NCBI GenBank assembly: GCA_023433065.1 | Contig: JAEZET010000004.1 | Coordinates: 186,001-250,000 of the forward strand | Source of the DNA: Cyanobacteria bacterium OH_CBrB_359 | GTDB lineage: Bacteria > Cyanobacteriota > Vampirovibrionia > Gastranaerophilales > Gastranaerophilaceae | Length of the DNA stretch: 64,000 bases | Reading direction: 5' to 3' | Shown: positions 1 to 8,180 of the stretch, piece by piece | Position numbering within the stretch: position 1 is the first letter of the stretch | Layout of the letters: each line of letters begins with the position of its first letter | The notes under the pieces: model-generated | Told to the model about the DNA's origin: nothing | Database searches by the model: none | The model's input: the letters and a program-made list of their open reading frames with translations, nothing else | Translations under genes and position numbers: made by a program

Positions 1-2
1 CA

Positions 3-785
3 GGTTCGAATTATAATTTCAGGTTAATTCCCAGGAAAAATGTTTCTTACAGTCCGGTTCAGAAATCGTATCCTAAAATGGTGTCTATAGGCCCTGACTC
101 AGAATGTAATTTAAATTGTATTATGTGTAGACCCTCTCTTTCACGCTTGAGTGATGAAGAACTGGAAATCCATAATAAACGCATAGATGACTTGTATTTA
201 CCTATTTTAAAGGATGCAGAAGAGTTGACTCTAAGTTCAACAGGAGATCCATTTGCCAGCAGAAATACCAGAATGCTTATGAAAAAAGCGGCAGAAATAT
301 ATCCTGATTTGAAATTTAATTTAATTACAAACGGACTTTTATGTAATCGTTTTAATTGTGACGATGTGGGAATAACTGAGAGGCTTTCAAGAGTTATGGT
401 ATCTATTCATGCCGCCACTGAAGAAACTTATAATACGGTTGTTAAAAACGGTGATTTCCCTAAATTAATTGAGAATCTAAAGTGGCTTAGTCAAATGGTT
501 GGTGAAGGAAAAATTAAAGAATTATTTTTCGCTTTTGTGGTATCTGCAAAAAATTATAAAGATATCCCGGCATTTATTGAATTCGCAAAGAAAAACAATG
601 CAAAAGCTCTATTTTGGGGATGTATAGATTGGGGCGGAAATTTAGATAACTATGATGAACCTTTGGATATAATTATGCCAGAGCATCCTAAATATAATGA
701 ATTTGTCGAATTTTTGGCATTGCAGAATTTTGCTGATAAGAATGCATATTTTTCTTTTCCTATAAAAAGGTTGCTAAAAAAATAA
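3..785 (+). CDS. Radical SAM protein, 5' end cut by window edge
   Basis: The reading frame is open from base 3, so the gene starts upstream of the window and the ATG at 78 is probably internal. The visible part carries the radical SAM iron-sulfur motif CNLNCIMC (C-x3-C-x2-C), followed by a stretch (ELTLSSTGDPF) that fits the beta-2 SAM-binding region and a later 'LITNG' strand. The protein ends shortly after the TIM-barrel half, with no Cys-rich SPASM/twitch tail visible. Family members use a 4Fe-4S cluster and S-adenosylmethionine to make a 5'-deoxyadenosyl radical. The substrate cannot be told. Radical SAM assignment is firm; the complete architecture is unknown because the N-terminus is missing. 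Confidence 0.85.
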   Translation, partial: GSNYNFRLIPRKNVSYSPVQKSYPKMVSIGPDSECNLNCIMCRPSLSRLSDEELEIHNKRIDDLYLPILKDAEELTLSSTGDPFASRNTRMLMKKAAEIYPDLKFNLITNGLLCNRFNCDDVGITERLSRVMVSIHAATEETYNTVVKNGDFPKLIENLKWLSQMVGEGKIKELFFAFVVSAKNYKDIPAFIEFAKKNNAKALFWGCIDWGGNLDNYDEPLDIIMPEHPKYNEFVEFLALQNFADKNAYFSFPIKRLLKK

Positions 786-814
786 ACATTTTTGCTGTTT
801 GTACATTGCTAAAA

Positions 815-849
815 AATACCGGTTTAAAATTGTTTTTCAAGCCGGTATT
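815..849 (+). terminator. Stem-loop after the radical SAM gene
   Basis: AATACCGGTTT (815-825) can pair with AAGCCGGTATT (839-849) over 11 bp with one G-T pair, around a 13-base T-rich loop. It sits 30 bases after the stop codon. The T-run after the stem is poor on the plus strand, while a run of A precedes it, so it may also work on the minus strand. Confidence 0.5.
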
Positions 850-923
850 GTTATGGACAAATAATTTTAAATAAAGTATTATTGAGCTGTAATTTTAGTT
901 TTTAAACGGTTAGGTGTCAGTAT

Positions 924-1868
924 ATGGTCAACCAGAGTGAATTTTCGATAAAATTTAGAGGAACAAGAGGTTCTCATCCCACTCCATTTGGGAATTTTTT
1001 AAGATATGGCGGGAATACGGCATGTGTTGAGGTGAATGTAGGAGGGAACCTTATAATTATTGATGCCGGAACGGGGATTATTCAATTGGGCGATGAGCTT
1101 ATGAGAGAGCATATTGCTTCAGCTGATGATATTTTTGCCAGAAAGCCGATAACAGCAACTGTTCTTTTAAGCCATATTCATCAAGACCATATTCAAGGGT
1201 TAACATTTTTTAAGCCTCTAAATATTTTAACTTCAAAAATAAATATATTTGGTCACAGCGGCTTTGAAGAAAGCCTTGAGGATAGTCTTGCCGAGCTTTT
1301 ATATGGCAAATCTTTTCCTTTAAGCCTTTATGATATAAGTTCTGATACTGAAATACTAAATATAGTCGATACTGATTTAATTGTATTTAATGGCAAGGAT
1401 GCATGTCCTTGTTTAAAAAGAATAACATCTCCGGAGGATTTTACGCCAAAAGAAAACGAAGTTATTATAAGCTGCCTCAAATCAAATGCTCATCCTCAAA
1501 ACGGGGTTATGATATATAAAATCGCTTATAAAAACAAATCCGTTGTCTACGCTACAGACAAGGAATGCTATGTCGGAGCTGATAAAAAACTTGCCTTATT
1601 CGCAAGAAATACCGATTTATTGATTCATGACAGCCAATATACCGGTGAAGACTATCTTTCTCCTATACATTCAAGGCAAGGTTACGGGCATTCTACTTTT
1701 GAAATGGCAATTGAAAGCGCAAAGCTTGCTCAGGCAAAATCACTTGCATTTTTTCATTTTGACCCTTCTTATGACGATGAAAAACTCTCCAATATTGAAG
1801 AACACTATAAACAACAATATCCTTCCTGCTTTATGGCCATGGAGGGACAAGAAATTGTTTTATTATGA
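924..1868 (+). CDS. MBL-fold metallohydrolase
   Basis: A 314-residue metallo-beta-lactamase-fold hydrolase. The zinc motif HxHxDH is seen as HIHQDH at about residues 85-90, with later metal-ligand candidates in NAHPQNG, the Asp of YATDKE and the His of GYGHST. The N-terminus (FRGTRGSHPTP, then RYGGNTACVEV and IIDAGTG) resembles the PhnP/cyclic-nucleotide phosphodiesterase-like branch (COG1235 style), and the end (FFHFDPSYDDE) resembles the 'HHDPxxxD' tail of that branch. The substrate is unknown. ATG at 924 is preceded by a TAGGTG ribosome site. The next gene overlaps by 4 bases (ATGA), so the two are co-translated. Confidence 0.85.
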   Translation: MVNQSEFSIKFRGTRGSHPTPFGNFLRYGGNTACVEVNVGGNLIIIDAGTGIIQLGDELMREHIASADDIFARKPITATVLLSHIHQDHIQGLTFFKPLNILTSKINIFGHSGFEESLEDSLAELLYGKSFPLSLYDISSDTEILNIVDTDLIVFNGKDACPCLKRITSPEDFTPKENEVIISCLKSNAHPQNGVMIYKIAYKNKSVVYATDKECYVGADKKLALFARNTDLLIHDSQYTGEDYLSPIHSRQGYGHSTFEMAIESAKLAQAKSLAFFHFDPSYDDEKLSNIEEHYKQQYPSCFMAMEGQEIVLL

Positions 1869-2425
1869 AAAAGATTTTTTTAAGTGTTTTGATATTGTTC
1901 TTTTCTTTTTTAAATATTGCCGCAGTTTATAAAATTGATGCGGAAAAAAATGCATATTTGCATAACAATAAAGGCATAAACGCAATGAAGGAAAAAAACT
2001 ATTATGCCGCTATAAAAGAGTTTGAAATTGCAATACAGCTTAATCCTAAAACGCAGGCAACTGCTGTGTATTACAATAATCTTGGCAGGACATATCTTAT
2101 AATCGGCTACACTAAAATGGCGCAGTCGTGCTTTGAAAATGCGGTAAAACAAAATCCGCTAAACCTTGAAAATTATATCCTGCTTGTTAACACTTTTAAA
2201 AAAAGAGGTGTTCTGGATAATAAATTAAAAGAATATAAAAGCAATAAAACAACCCCTCTGAACGAAATTATGGTCGGTATTATTTATGTCGAAAAAGGTG
2301 ATTTAAAAGCAGGAATAACTATTTTAGATAATTTTTGCACTAAAGAGCCTGACCTTGTGATAACTCCCGGTGTGAGGAACTATATAAAATCAAAAGCTCC
2401 CAAGTATCGTCCAAATTTTGATTAA
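1865..2425 (+). CDS. Exported TPR-repeat protein
   Basis: A 186-residue protein with an N-terminal hydrophobic segment (about residues 4-20: FLSVLILFFSFLNIAA) that looks like a signal peptide or membrane anchor. Two tetratricopeptide repeats follow at about 35-105 (NNKGINAMKEKNYYAAIKEF; YYNNLGRTYLIIGYTKMAQS). TPRs are protein-binding scaffolds; no catalytic motif is present. Its start overlaps the stop of the metallohydrolase gene by 4 bases. The next gene is convergent, 3 bases away, with no terminator between them. Specific role unknown. Confidence 0.75.
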   Translation: MKKIFLSVLILFFSFLNIAAVYKIDAEKNAYLHNNKGINAMKEKNYYAAIKEFEIAIQLNPKTQATAVYYNNLGRTYLIIGYTKMAQSCFENAVKQNPLNLENYILLVNTFKKRGVLDNKLKEYKSNKTTPLNEIMVGIIYVEKGDLKAGITILDNFCTKEPDLVITPGVRNYIKSKAPKYRPNFD

Positions 2426-2428
2426 ATT

Positions 2429-3067
2429 TTATAAGCAGGAGCCATGTGTATCAGAACCGCCTGTTTGAATCAGGTTGAACTTTTCAGCAATTCTTTTGAC
2501 GGCTGCCATTGTGTGAAACTTAATTATTTTCCTATGCCTTTTATACGGATAATAAACTTCCAGACCTTCAAGACCCAGTGTAATAAGTTCTTTTACGAAA
2601 TTTTCAAGCGACATTGCCCAGTAACATGCAGGATGAGCCAAAACAGCTATCCCTCCTGCCTTTTTTATTGCTTTTATAACTTTTTCAGGATGCCTGTATG
2701 AGAAAAATCTTACTAAATCATATGATGTTCCTGCTTTATTTTTAGCGCAAATTGCCTGAAGTTCCTTATTTGTATAATCAACCCCGTAACCGAGTATATG
2801 TATGAGAACCCCTTTATACCAGCAGTCAAATTCAACTGCGGGTATAAGCTCATTTTCTTTTGCAATATTTGTTGTCAGGTAGGCGTTAAGAGTATTATGG
2901 TCGCATATGGAAAAATGTTTCAGGCCCTTTTCTTTTGCCTTTTTAACTATTTCTACCGGAGACAGTATACCGTCAGAGCAGCTTGAATGTATATGTAAAT
3001 CGACATTGTCAAAATAATCAAATTCGTTAAAACTTTTTATTAATGCTTTTATCTTTTCACCGTTCAT
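2429..3067 (-). CDS. PHP-domain phosphoesterase, short form
   Basis: A 212-residue PHP-domain protein. Visible metal-site motifs are VDLHIHSSCSDG (about 22-33), ICDHNTL (about 54-60), AHPACYW in the C-terminal half, and the last motif GGSDTHGS at the very end. These match the YciV/TrpH-like branch, whose members remove phosphates from short RNAs or 3',5'-bisphosphonucleotides. It is shorter than the second copy at 13870-14736 because the helical insertion between the metal motifs is reduced. It ends 3 bases from the convergent TPR gene. Substrate is inferred from the family only. Confidence 0.75.
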   Translation of the reverse strand: MNGEKIKALIKSFNEFDYFDNVDLHIHSSCSDGILSPVEIVKKAKEKGLKHFSICDHNTLNAYLTTNIAKENELIPAVEFDCWYKGVLIHILGYGVDYTNKELQAICAKNKAGTSYDLVRFFSYRHPEKVIKAIKKAGGIAVLAHPACYWAMSLENFVKELITLGLEGLEVYYPYKRHRKIIKFHTMAAVKRIAEKFNLIQTGGSDTHGSCL

Positions 3068-3119
3068 AATAATATGTTATTACAAACATAAAATTTCAAT
3101 TTAATTTATGAGGGTGAAT

Positions 3120-4091
3120 ATGGCTAAATCAAAAAATAAATATATGAGCGTTTTTAATATATTTTTTAAAGGAATTAAACTGTATTTTACCCATATTGAT
3201 TTATTTTTGAAATATCTTGCATTCCCTGTTTTAGGACAAATCGCAGGATTGTTCCTCATATTTTTAATTACATATGTATATTCTGTTAACCTGCCTTATT
3301 TAACAGCCAATTTCGCATTTTTTGACAATATTTTAACGGCAATGACAACGCTTTTGTTGTTTACTATTCCTGCCTTCTTTTTATTCTGCAAAGCTTTTTA
3401 TGATTATTTGATAGCTATGGCAGCATTGAACTCTATGGCAAATAATCTTACGTCAAAAAACAAAATATTTGATGTTAAGATGCATGACGAGCTTATTAAA
3501 AGAAGGGCGCTTCCATATATTTCTTTGATGATAATACTTTCTGTAATATATTTAATAGGATCGATTCCGTTTTTCTGGGTTTTGCTTGTGCCTTTTCTGG
3601 TCTATTCGTGTTTAAGTCTTCAGGTATTTACTTTTGAAGAAAATACAGGACCCGTTGAAGCCATAAAAAGAAGTTTTTCACTTATTAAAGGGAATTTCTG
3701 GCAGTGCGCATTGCTTCTGGTTTTGTTATTTCTACTTACTTATTATCTATTGCCTGAGGTTATCAGCTGGGCGTTTAATAAGGTTAACTTGATTTATTAT
3801 TTTTCGATTCCGGTTGAGAAATATTTATCGTTATTGAGAATAGATGCATTTAATGATCTCTTAAAACACTATAATATTAATTATGAATTGGAAGCCTATG
3901 AAATGGCTACATCCTTAATTAAAGGTATTGTGTCTCTTGCGGTGACTTCCTTCACTCTTCCTATAAGAAGCGCCTGCTGTACTTTCTTTTATAAACAGCT
4001 TGATGATGAAACAATAGAAGAAAACAGAAAGGCTACTAAGCTTGACGGCAGAAAAGAATTAAAAAAGATTATAAAAAAAGAAAGTAATTAA
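3120..4091 (+). CDS. Integral membrane protein of unknown function
   Basis: A 323-residue polytopic membrane protein with about six hydrophobic segments (around 28-50, 65-90, 140-170, 190-215 and near the C-terminus) and a basic tail (RKATKLDGRKELKKIIKKES). I chose the ATG at 3120 rather than 3108 because AGGGTGA at 3111-3117 is a good ribosome site for it and lies inside any longer version. The segment EENTGPVEAIKRSFSLIKGNFW resembles EI24/glycerophosphoryl-phosphodiesterase-membrane-domain type proteins, but I cannot assign a family firmly. The next small gene starts 7 bases after it. Confidence 0.7.
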   Translation: MAKSKNKYMSVFNIFFKGIKLYFTHIDLFLKYLAFPVLGQIAGLFLIFLITYVYSVNLPYLTANFAFFDNILTAMTTLLLFTIPAFFLFCKAFYDYLIAMAALNSMANNLTSKNKIFDVKMHDELIKRRALPYISLMIILSVIYLIGSIPFFWVLLVPFLVYSCLSLQVFTFEENTGPVEAIKRSFSLIKGNFWQCALLLVLLFLLTYYLLPEVISWAFNKVNLIYYFSIPVEKYLSLLRIDAFNDLLKHYNINYELEAYEMATSLIKGIVSLAVTSFTLPIRSACCTFFYKQLDDETIEENRKATKLDGRKELKKIIKKESN

Positions 4092-4098
4092 AAACTAA

Positions 4099-4317
4099 AT
4101 GTTCAGATGCAAAAAATGCAATTCAATCGATAAATTTGAACTGATGTTTAGCCCCGATTATCATGGGGAAAAGAATTTTGAAAAAAAATATAAAACTAAT
4201 GGAGATATTCAGATAACGGTAGACGGGTATACATTTGTCCCTGATTTGACCTTCATGAATAACCATGCAGTTTGTAAATATTGTGGGAATATTTATATTT
4301 GGGATTATGAAAATTGA
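4099..4317 (+). CDS. Small zinc-ribbon protein
   Basis: A 72-residue protein with two CxxC knuckles, CKKC near the start (residues 4-7) and CKYC near the end (about 59-62), separated by about 50 residues; this is the layout of a zinc ribbon. There is no clear ribosome site; the gene starts 7 bases after the membrane-protein stop and may be translated by coupling. No partner or function can be named. Confidence 0.6.
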   Translation: MFRCKKCNSIDKFELMFSPDYHGEKNFEKKYKTNGDIQITVDGYTFVPDLTFMNNHAVCKYCGNIYIWDYEN

Positions 4318-4467
4318 TTCAAAATATTTAAATTTATGTTAAATTATAATTAAAAGTTGTAAACCTCCCTGCAAAAATTTTTTTTTTGAGTTTTAAAAAT
4401 ACTGTAAATAAAGGTAAAAAATAAAAACTATAACTGTAATAATTTAATTAATTGAGAAAGCAGTAAA

Positions 4468-4998
4468 ATGGAAATTAAAGGCGACAGCGGCGATAAAGTA
4501 AATATAATTAAAGTTCCTCAACCACCTGTGCAAAACACTCAAATTGATGATATAGAGGTGGATTTGGCGTCTAAGCCGAATCTTTTTTCAAGACCTGTTC
4601 CTAATAACTTAAAGCCTAAAGTAACCAATCCTATAAAACGTTTAAATACTTTTGACAATGATTTTCTTCCTCAGGAAAATCAAACCGAAAGCGTTAAGAA
4701 GCCTTTTAAAAATATATTTCAAAAGCCTGATTTTACTCATTTAACAAATCAGGTTGCAGTTGCGTTTAAAAGCCTTATGGCAAATACTCCGGTGATTAAT
4801 TATTTTCTAATGAAAGACAAGCAGTCAAAGTTGAAAAAGACATTGAACACATTAAATGCAATCAATAGCGATGTGGATGAGTTGATTAACCTTGCTGTTC
4901 CTTATGGGGAGCAGTCTGATAAATATAAAATGCTTTGTGAAAACCTTGTAAAGGCAAACCAGATTCATTCTCAAATAAGAAAAGAAATACAAAGCTAG
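4468..4998 (+). CDS. Hypothetical protein, disordered N-terminus and helical C-terminus
   Basis: A 176-residue protein that I do not recognise. Residues 1-90 are rich in Pro, Asn and charged residues and look unstructured (repeated short motifs such as KVPQPPVQN and RPVPNNLKP). Residues 115-176 look like two amphipathic helices (LKKTLNTLNAINSDVDELINLAV and KYKMLCENLVKANQIHSQIRKEI). There is no signal peptide or membrane segment. It has its own AT-rich upstream region (4318-4467), in which I see no further gene. Confidence 0.55.
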   Translation: MEIKGDSGDKVNIIKVPQPPVQNTQIDDIEVDLASKPNLFSRPVPNNLKPKVTNPIKRLNTFDNDFLPQENQTESVKKPFKNIFQKPDFTHLTNQVAVAFKSLMANTPVINYFLMKDKQSKLKKTLNTLNAINSDVDELINLAVPYGEQSDKYKMLCENLVKANQIHSQIRKEIQS

Positions 4999-5008
4999 AC
5001 AAAATAAT

Positions 5009-5212
5009 CTAACTTCTTTTTACCATTGTATTTTCAAATATGAATCTATCCGCACATAAAGCGGCTGTTTTGAAAGAACAAATCCCGTTAGTTCTCTCTA
5101 AAATACCTATGCTTGAAAGTCTGTTAAGCACTGTTTCATTTAAGTCTTGAGGAGAAATGTATAAAGCACATTCGTCATTGCATATTTCGTTTTTAAAAGG
5201 ACATGTTTTCAT
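5009..5212 (-). CDS. Small cysteine-rich protein
   Basis: A 67-residue protein with the N-terminal spacing C-P-x5-C-x3-C (CPFKNEICNDEC) and two further Cys in the middle (ICSFKTAALC). This pattern suggests a bound metal or Fe-S cluster, but no family can be named with certainty. AGGAG followed by TTATATATG on the minus strand gives a good start at 5212. Convergent with the hypothetical gene ending at 4998. The 170 bases upstream (5213-5384) hold divergent promoters for this gene and the coiled-coil gene. Confidence 0.55.
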   Translation of the reverse strand: MKTCPFKNEICNDECALYISPQDLNETVLNRLSSIGILERTNGICSFKTAALCADRFIFENTMVKRS

Positions 5213-5384
5213 ATATAACTCCTGTTTATTAGCTGTTTATAGTTTTATTATATTACATTTTAAAACTACAGGTAGTTAATATAACAAATGTTAATAAATG
5301 TAACAGATATAAAAAGTATTGAAATTTTATATACTCGGATGTTTTTATAAAAGTGTGTACCTATATGAGGTTAATTGAAACAAC

Positions 5385-6713
5385 ATGGTTAGTTCACTAG
5401 ATTCAATTCAAAATCAATATCTCAGCCAGATTTCAGCCTTTTCGACAGTAGATGGCGCTGTTCAGCAAACTTACAGCCCAGCTGCAAATACTGACTCTGC
5501 TCAAGCCGCTGTAGACTCATATGAAAGTTCAATTCAGTCTAAAAATTCTCAAATCAGCAATCTTGATGCTGCGATAAAACAAGAGCTTGATTCAGCTACA
5601 AAAGAGGAACTTCAAGCTAAAAGAACATCTTTGATAAAAGAAAAAGCAGAACTTGAAGCAAAGCAAAAAGAATTAAAAAGCCAAATTGAAAAAATAAAAT
5701 CTGAGGCTGAAAGCATCAAGTCAAAAATAAATTATGCTAATAACGAGCTTAAATCTTTAAATTCAGATAAAAATACTATTCAAACCGAAGTCAACTCTGA
5801 ACAAGATTTGTTGAACGGTAAAAAAGATGATTTATCCACAATCGAAAAGACAATAGCAGTCAGCAAAAGCGAGTTGGAAAGTACAATAAGCGACCTTAAA
5901 CAATCAGCTGATGAAATGACAGAAAAATCAGAAAGACAGCTTAAACAACAGAGAACAGCTATTTCAGCAGCTACCACAGAAGCACTTGCTCTTTGTGAAA
6001 GCGGTCAGCTTCAATATGCTGATATTCCTTCTTATGTTGCTGATAAGCTAAAAGGTGCAAATTCAATGGGTGAAGTTGCAGGTTTCTCAATAGTCGATGC
6101 CAAAAATTCCAAGGTTAAAGCTATTTGCAGTCAGTTATCAGAGCTTACAAACCAAAAGGCTAAATTAGAAATTTCAATTAAAGCATCTGAAACCAAGATT
6201 GAACTTTCAACACCTTTAATTGTTGATATAAATACCAATATAAAAACAAAAAGTGATGAAATCAGCGGTTATGAAGACCAATATAAATCTAAAAATAATG
6301 AAATTGCAGCCAAAAATACAGAATGCAGTTCTGCCGAAACAAAAGTACAAGGTATTGATGCCCAGTTAGCTTATATTGATATAAGGCTTGCGGCAGAAGA
6401 AGCTTCAGCTTCTCAACCTAAAGCTGCAGCAAATCAGGCAGGTCAGAATGCGACTGTGAAAAATCCATTGTTTGGTCAATACACAAATAATGCTACAGAA
6501 TCAGCGGCTGGCAAGCCTATTGATGAAGAGCTTGCTAAAATTAATCAGGAATATGAAGAAATATTAAATTCCGATGTTATTAACAGCGACATTGCAGAGC
6601 TCAAATCAAAAATGGAAGAATCAGACAAAGTAGTTCTTACATTAAGAAACAAACTTACAGATAATGCTCAAAAGATAATCAACGAAAGGCTCGAAGCTAC
6701 AAGGCGAGTTTGA
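5385..6713 (+). CDS. Long coiled-coil protein
   Basis: A 442-residue protein dominated by coiled coil: about residues 45-180 and 255-345 show unbroken heptad-like Lys/Glu/Ser/Leu patterns (for example KAELEAKQKELKSQIEKIK). There are no Trp residues and almost no Cys, and no signal peptide or catalytic motif. A globular or helical hairpin may lie at 185-250. It is monocistronic, with its own terminator. It lies directly upstream of ftsZ, but a cell-division role would be a guess from position only. Confidence 0.65.
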   Translation: MVSSLDSIQNQYLSQISAFSTVDGAVQQTYSPAANTDSAQAAVDSYESSIQSKNSQISNLDAAIKQELDSATKEELQAKRTSLIKEKAELEAKQKELKSQIEKIKSEAESIKSKINYANNELKSLNSDKNTIQTEVNSEQDLLNGKKDDLSTIEKTIAVSKSELESTISDLKQSADEMTEKSERQLKQQRTAISAATTEALALCESGQLQYADIPSYVADKLKGANSMGEVAGFSIVDAKNSKVKAICSQLSELTNQKAKLEISIKASETKIELSTPLIVDINTNIKTKSDEISGYEDQYKSKNNEIAAKNTECSSAETKVQGIDAQLAYIDIRLAAEEASASQPKAAANQAGQNATVKNPLFGQYTNNATESAAGKPIDEELAKINQEYEEILNSDVINSDIAELKSKMEESDKVVLTLRNKLTDNAQKIINERLEATRRV

Positions 6714-6723
6714 TAAATAAATT

Positions 6724-6756
6724 AAAAAAGGGTAGATGTTTCAACTACCCTTTTTT
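6724..6756 (+). terminator. Intrinsic terminator of the coiled-coil gene
   Basis: A perfect 12-bp stem, AAAAAAGGGTAG (6724-6735) with CTACCCTTTTTT (6745-6756), and a 9-base loop; the T-run follows directly. It separates the coiled-coil gene from the ftsZ promoter region (6757-6981), in which I see no other gene. Confidence 0.85.
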
Positions 6757-6981
6757 ATTGCAAATAAAAAAGATAAGACTAATTTTAACTTATATTAAAT
6801 TTCGATAATATTTTTTCACATTTTCTTTACTAATTTATTTATTTAAAATACTATGAAGATAGTTATTTTGTAAGTCAGGGTATTTTAAGCCTATTGAAAA
6901 AATAACCTTTCAAAAAACCGCACAGGGATAGTAAAGCGGTACAAAATAAAATCGTATTAGACAAAGTAAGAGGGCTTATTA

Positions 6982-8136
6982 GTGGAAAATTTTGGAGCAG
7001 ATATTTTCGGAAGAAAAGAAACAGCAGAACTTACACCAAAAAATGTTATCAATCCTGCAGATATTAAAGTTATTGGTGTTGGCGGCGGCGGCGGAAATGC
7101 CGTAAACAGAATGATTAAAGCAGGACTTAGCGGAGTTGATTTCTGGGCAATGAATACCGATGCTCAGGTATTAGAAATGTCAACTGCCGAAAATAAAATC
7201 AGATTAGGTAATAAACTTACAAGCGGACTAGGTGCAGGCGGTGACCCGGCTATCGGAGAAAAAGCTGCTGAAGAAACAAGAGATCATATCGTTCAGGCAT
7301 TAGACGGGGCTGATATGGTATTCATTACAGCAGGTATGGGCGGCGGAACAGGCACAGGTGCTGCTCCGGTTGTGGCAAAAATCGCTAAAGAACTTGGCGC
7401 TTTAACAATAGGTGTTGTTACAAAACCTTTCAGCTTTGAAGGTAAAAGAAGATTAAATCAGGCATTACAAGGTTTGGAAAAACTTAAAGAAACAGTTGAT
7501 GCTTTGATTGTTATACCAAACGATAAATTAATCGAAGTTGTCGAAAGAAGAACTACTATGAGAGAAGCTTTCCAGGTTGTAGATGAAGTTCTATTACGTG
7601 GTGTTCAAGGTATCTCTGATATTATTACGGTTCCAGGTCTTATCAACGTTGATTTTGCAGACGTTAAAGCAGTTATGCAGTCTTCAGGCTCAGCATTAAT
7701 GGGTATTGGAAGAGGCACAGGCGAAGGAAGAGCTATGGAAGCGGCTAAGTTAGCTATCAATTCTCCATTACTTGAAACTTCAATCAATGGGGCTTCAGGC
7801 ATAATAATGAACGTTACAGGTGGTGCCGATATGACATTGCATGAAGTAACAGAAGCGGCTCAAGTTATTCATGATGCAGTTCTTGATGATGCAATCGTTA
7901 CTTTCGGTTCTGTTATTGATGACAGAATTCAAGGTGAAATCCAAATTACTGTTATTGCAACAGGTTTTGAATTAAAAAATACAGGATTACCAATGAAGAA
8001 AGAACAAGAGCAAACTAAGTCAATTAATGTTGCTGATTTCTTCTCAGGTTCGTTTAATACGTCACCTGTTATGAATAAATCAACTCAGGAAATGGCAACT
8101 AACATTCTTGATATACCTGAATTTTTGAAAAAATAA
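6982..8136 (+). CDS. ftsZ: Cell division protein FtsZ
   Basis: A 384-residue tubulin-like GTPase that forms the cytokinetic Z ring. Visible are the N-terminal nucleotide-binding strand [18 protein letters not shown] (about 31-48), the tubulin signature GGGTGTG (about 119-125), the T7 loop [11 protein letters not shown], and the conserved C-terminal peptide DIPEFLKK that binds FtsA/ZipA/SepF-type partners. The start codon is GTG, with AAGAGGG placed 8 bases upstream. The C-terminal linker is short (about 50 residues). The ring-placing minCDE genes are elsewhere in the same window (50676-53237). Confidence 0.98.
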   Translation: MENFGADIFGRKETAELTPKNVINPADIKVIGVGGGGGNAVNRMIKAGLSGVDFWAMNTDAQVLEMSTAENKIRLGNKLTSGLGAGGDPAIGEKAAEETRDHIVQALDGADMVFITAGMGGGTGTGAAPVVAKIAKELGALTIGVVTKPFSFEGKRRLNQALQGLEKLKETVDALIVIPNDKLIEVVERRTTMREAFQVVDEVLLRGVQGISDIITVPGLINVDFADVKAVMQSSGSALMGIGRGTGEGRAMEAAKLAINSPLLETSINGASGIIMNVTGGADMTLHEVTEAAQVIHDAVLDDAIVTFGSVIDDRIQGEIQITVIATGFELKNTGLPMKKEQEQTKSINVADFFSGSFNTSPVMNKSTQEMATNILDIPEFLKK

Positions 8137-8154
8137 CAATATTTAAATTATAAG

Positions 8155-8179
8155 AAAGACCGTTTGTTAAGCGGTCTTT
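8155..8179. terminator. Shared terminator between ftsZ and the M16 peptidase gene
   Basis: AAAGACCG (8155-8162) pairs with CGGTCTTT (8172-8179) around a 9-base loop, followed by T-rich sequence on the plus strand. It lies between the convergent ftsZ and M16 genes, so it may serve both directions. Confidence 0.8.
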
Positions 8180-8180
8180 T

